Made by a program: the position numbers and the translations under genes. A DNA stretch of 6,570 bases from the NCBI GenBank assembly GCA_937952445.1, contig CALGAA010000431.1, positions 1-6,570 of the forward strand. Reading direction: 5' to 3'. Shown piece after piece: positions 6,524 through 6,570 of this stretch. Numbering within the stretch: position 1 is the stretch's first letter; each line of letters opens with the position of its first letter. The DNA is from an uncultured Bacteroidota bacterium. Its GTDB lineage: Bacteria > Bacteroidota > Bacteroidia > Chitinophagales > Saprospiraceae. Below the pieces are notes generated by a model that saw nothing but the letters and a program-made list of their open reading frames with translations, did no database searches and had not been told where the DNA came from.

Positions 6524-6570
6524 GGTTATTTTTTGTCTTATCGAAGAAGTGACCGAATGCAGTCTCGTCG

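Noticed and set aside
6468..6569. 33-codon open frame on the - strand at the right edge (DETAFGHFFDK...), possible C-terminus of an upstream gene
   Set aside because: Too short to recognise, other frames are also partly open, and it would overlap the candidate promoter; sequence beyond the window is needed.
6519..6569. Inverted repeat GACGAG / CTCGTC at the right end
   Set aside because: Only 6 bp arms 39 bases apart; expected by chance and partly shared with the palindrome at 6506-6523.
1..6570. CRISPR array, tRNA/rRNA genes, insertion sequence or phage signatures
   Set aside because: No regularly spaced repeats, no tRNA-like cloverleaf, no transposase or integrase motifs and no terminal inverted repeats with target duplication were seen on either strand.

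Overview
The window looks like a piece of chromosome from a member of the Bacteroidota. The reasons are an outer-membrane receptor of the plug plus 'outer membrane beta-barrel' type that is abundant in that phylum, starts that mostly lack a Shine-Dalgarno sequence and are preceded by A/T-rich DNA, and a promoter-like element resembling the Bacteroidota TTTG / TAnnTTTG pattern. I cannot place it more finely from sequence alone.

Layout: bases 1-2113 (+ strand) hold the C-terminal part of a TonB-dependent receptor whose 5' end lies before the window. Bases 2114-2298 are a convergent intergenic region with a strong, near-symmetric hairpin terminator that can serve both strands. Bases 2299-6396 (all - strand) hold three collinear genes, in transcription order: an 85-aa two-helix protein (DUF4212 type, symporter small subunit, 6396-6139), a 566-aa sodium:solute symporter of the VC_2705 / acetate-permease-like group (6120-4420), and a 646-aa AMP-forming acetyl-CoA synthetase (4239-2299). 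The gap of 180 bases between symporter and synthetase contains two tandem hairpins without U-tracts. Bases 6397-6570 are upstream regulatory DNA with a candidate promoter and an imperfect palindrome; no gene is recognisable there.

How the genes work together: the small and large symporter subunits probably import acetate (or another short monocarboxylate) with Na+, and Acs activates it to acetyl-CoA for the TCA/glyoxylate cycles. This is an acetate-scavenging module. The receptor is convergent and transcriptionally separate, and nothing in the window shows a functional link between the two.

I found no convincing undescribed system. The points most worth a second look are an EF-hand-like acidic loop in the symporter, the tandem hairpins before acs, and the palindrome upstream of the operon.
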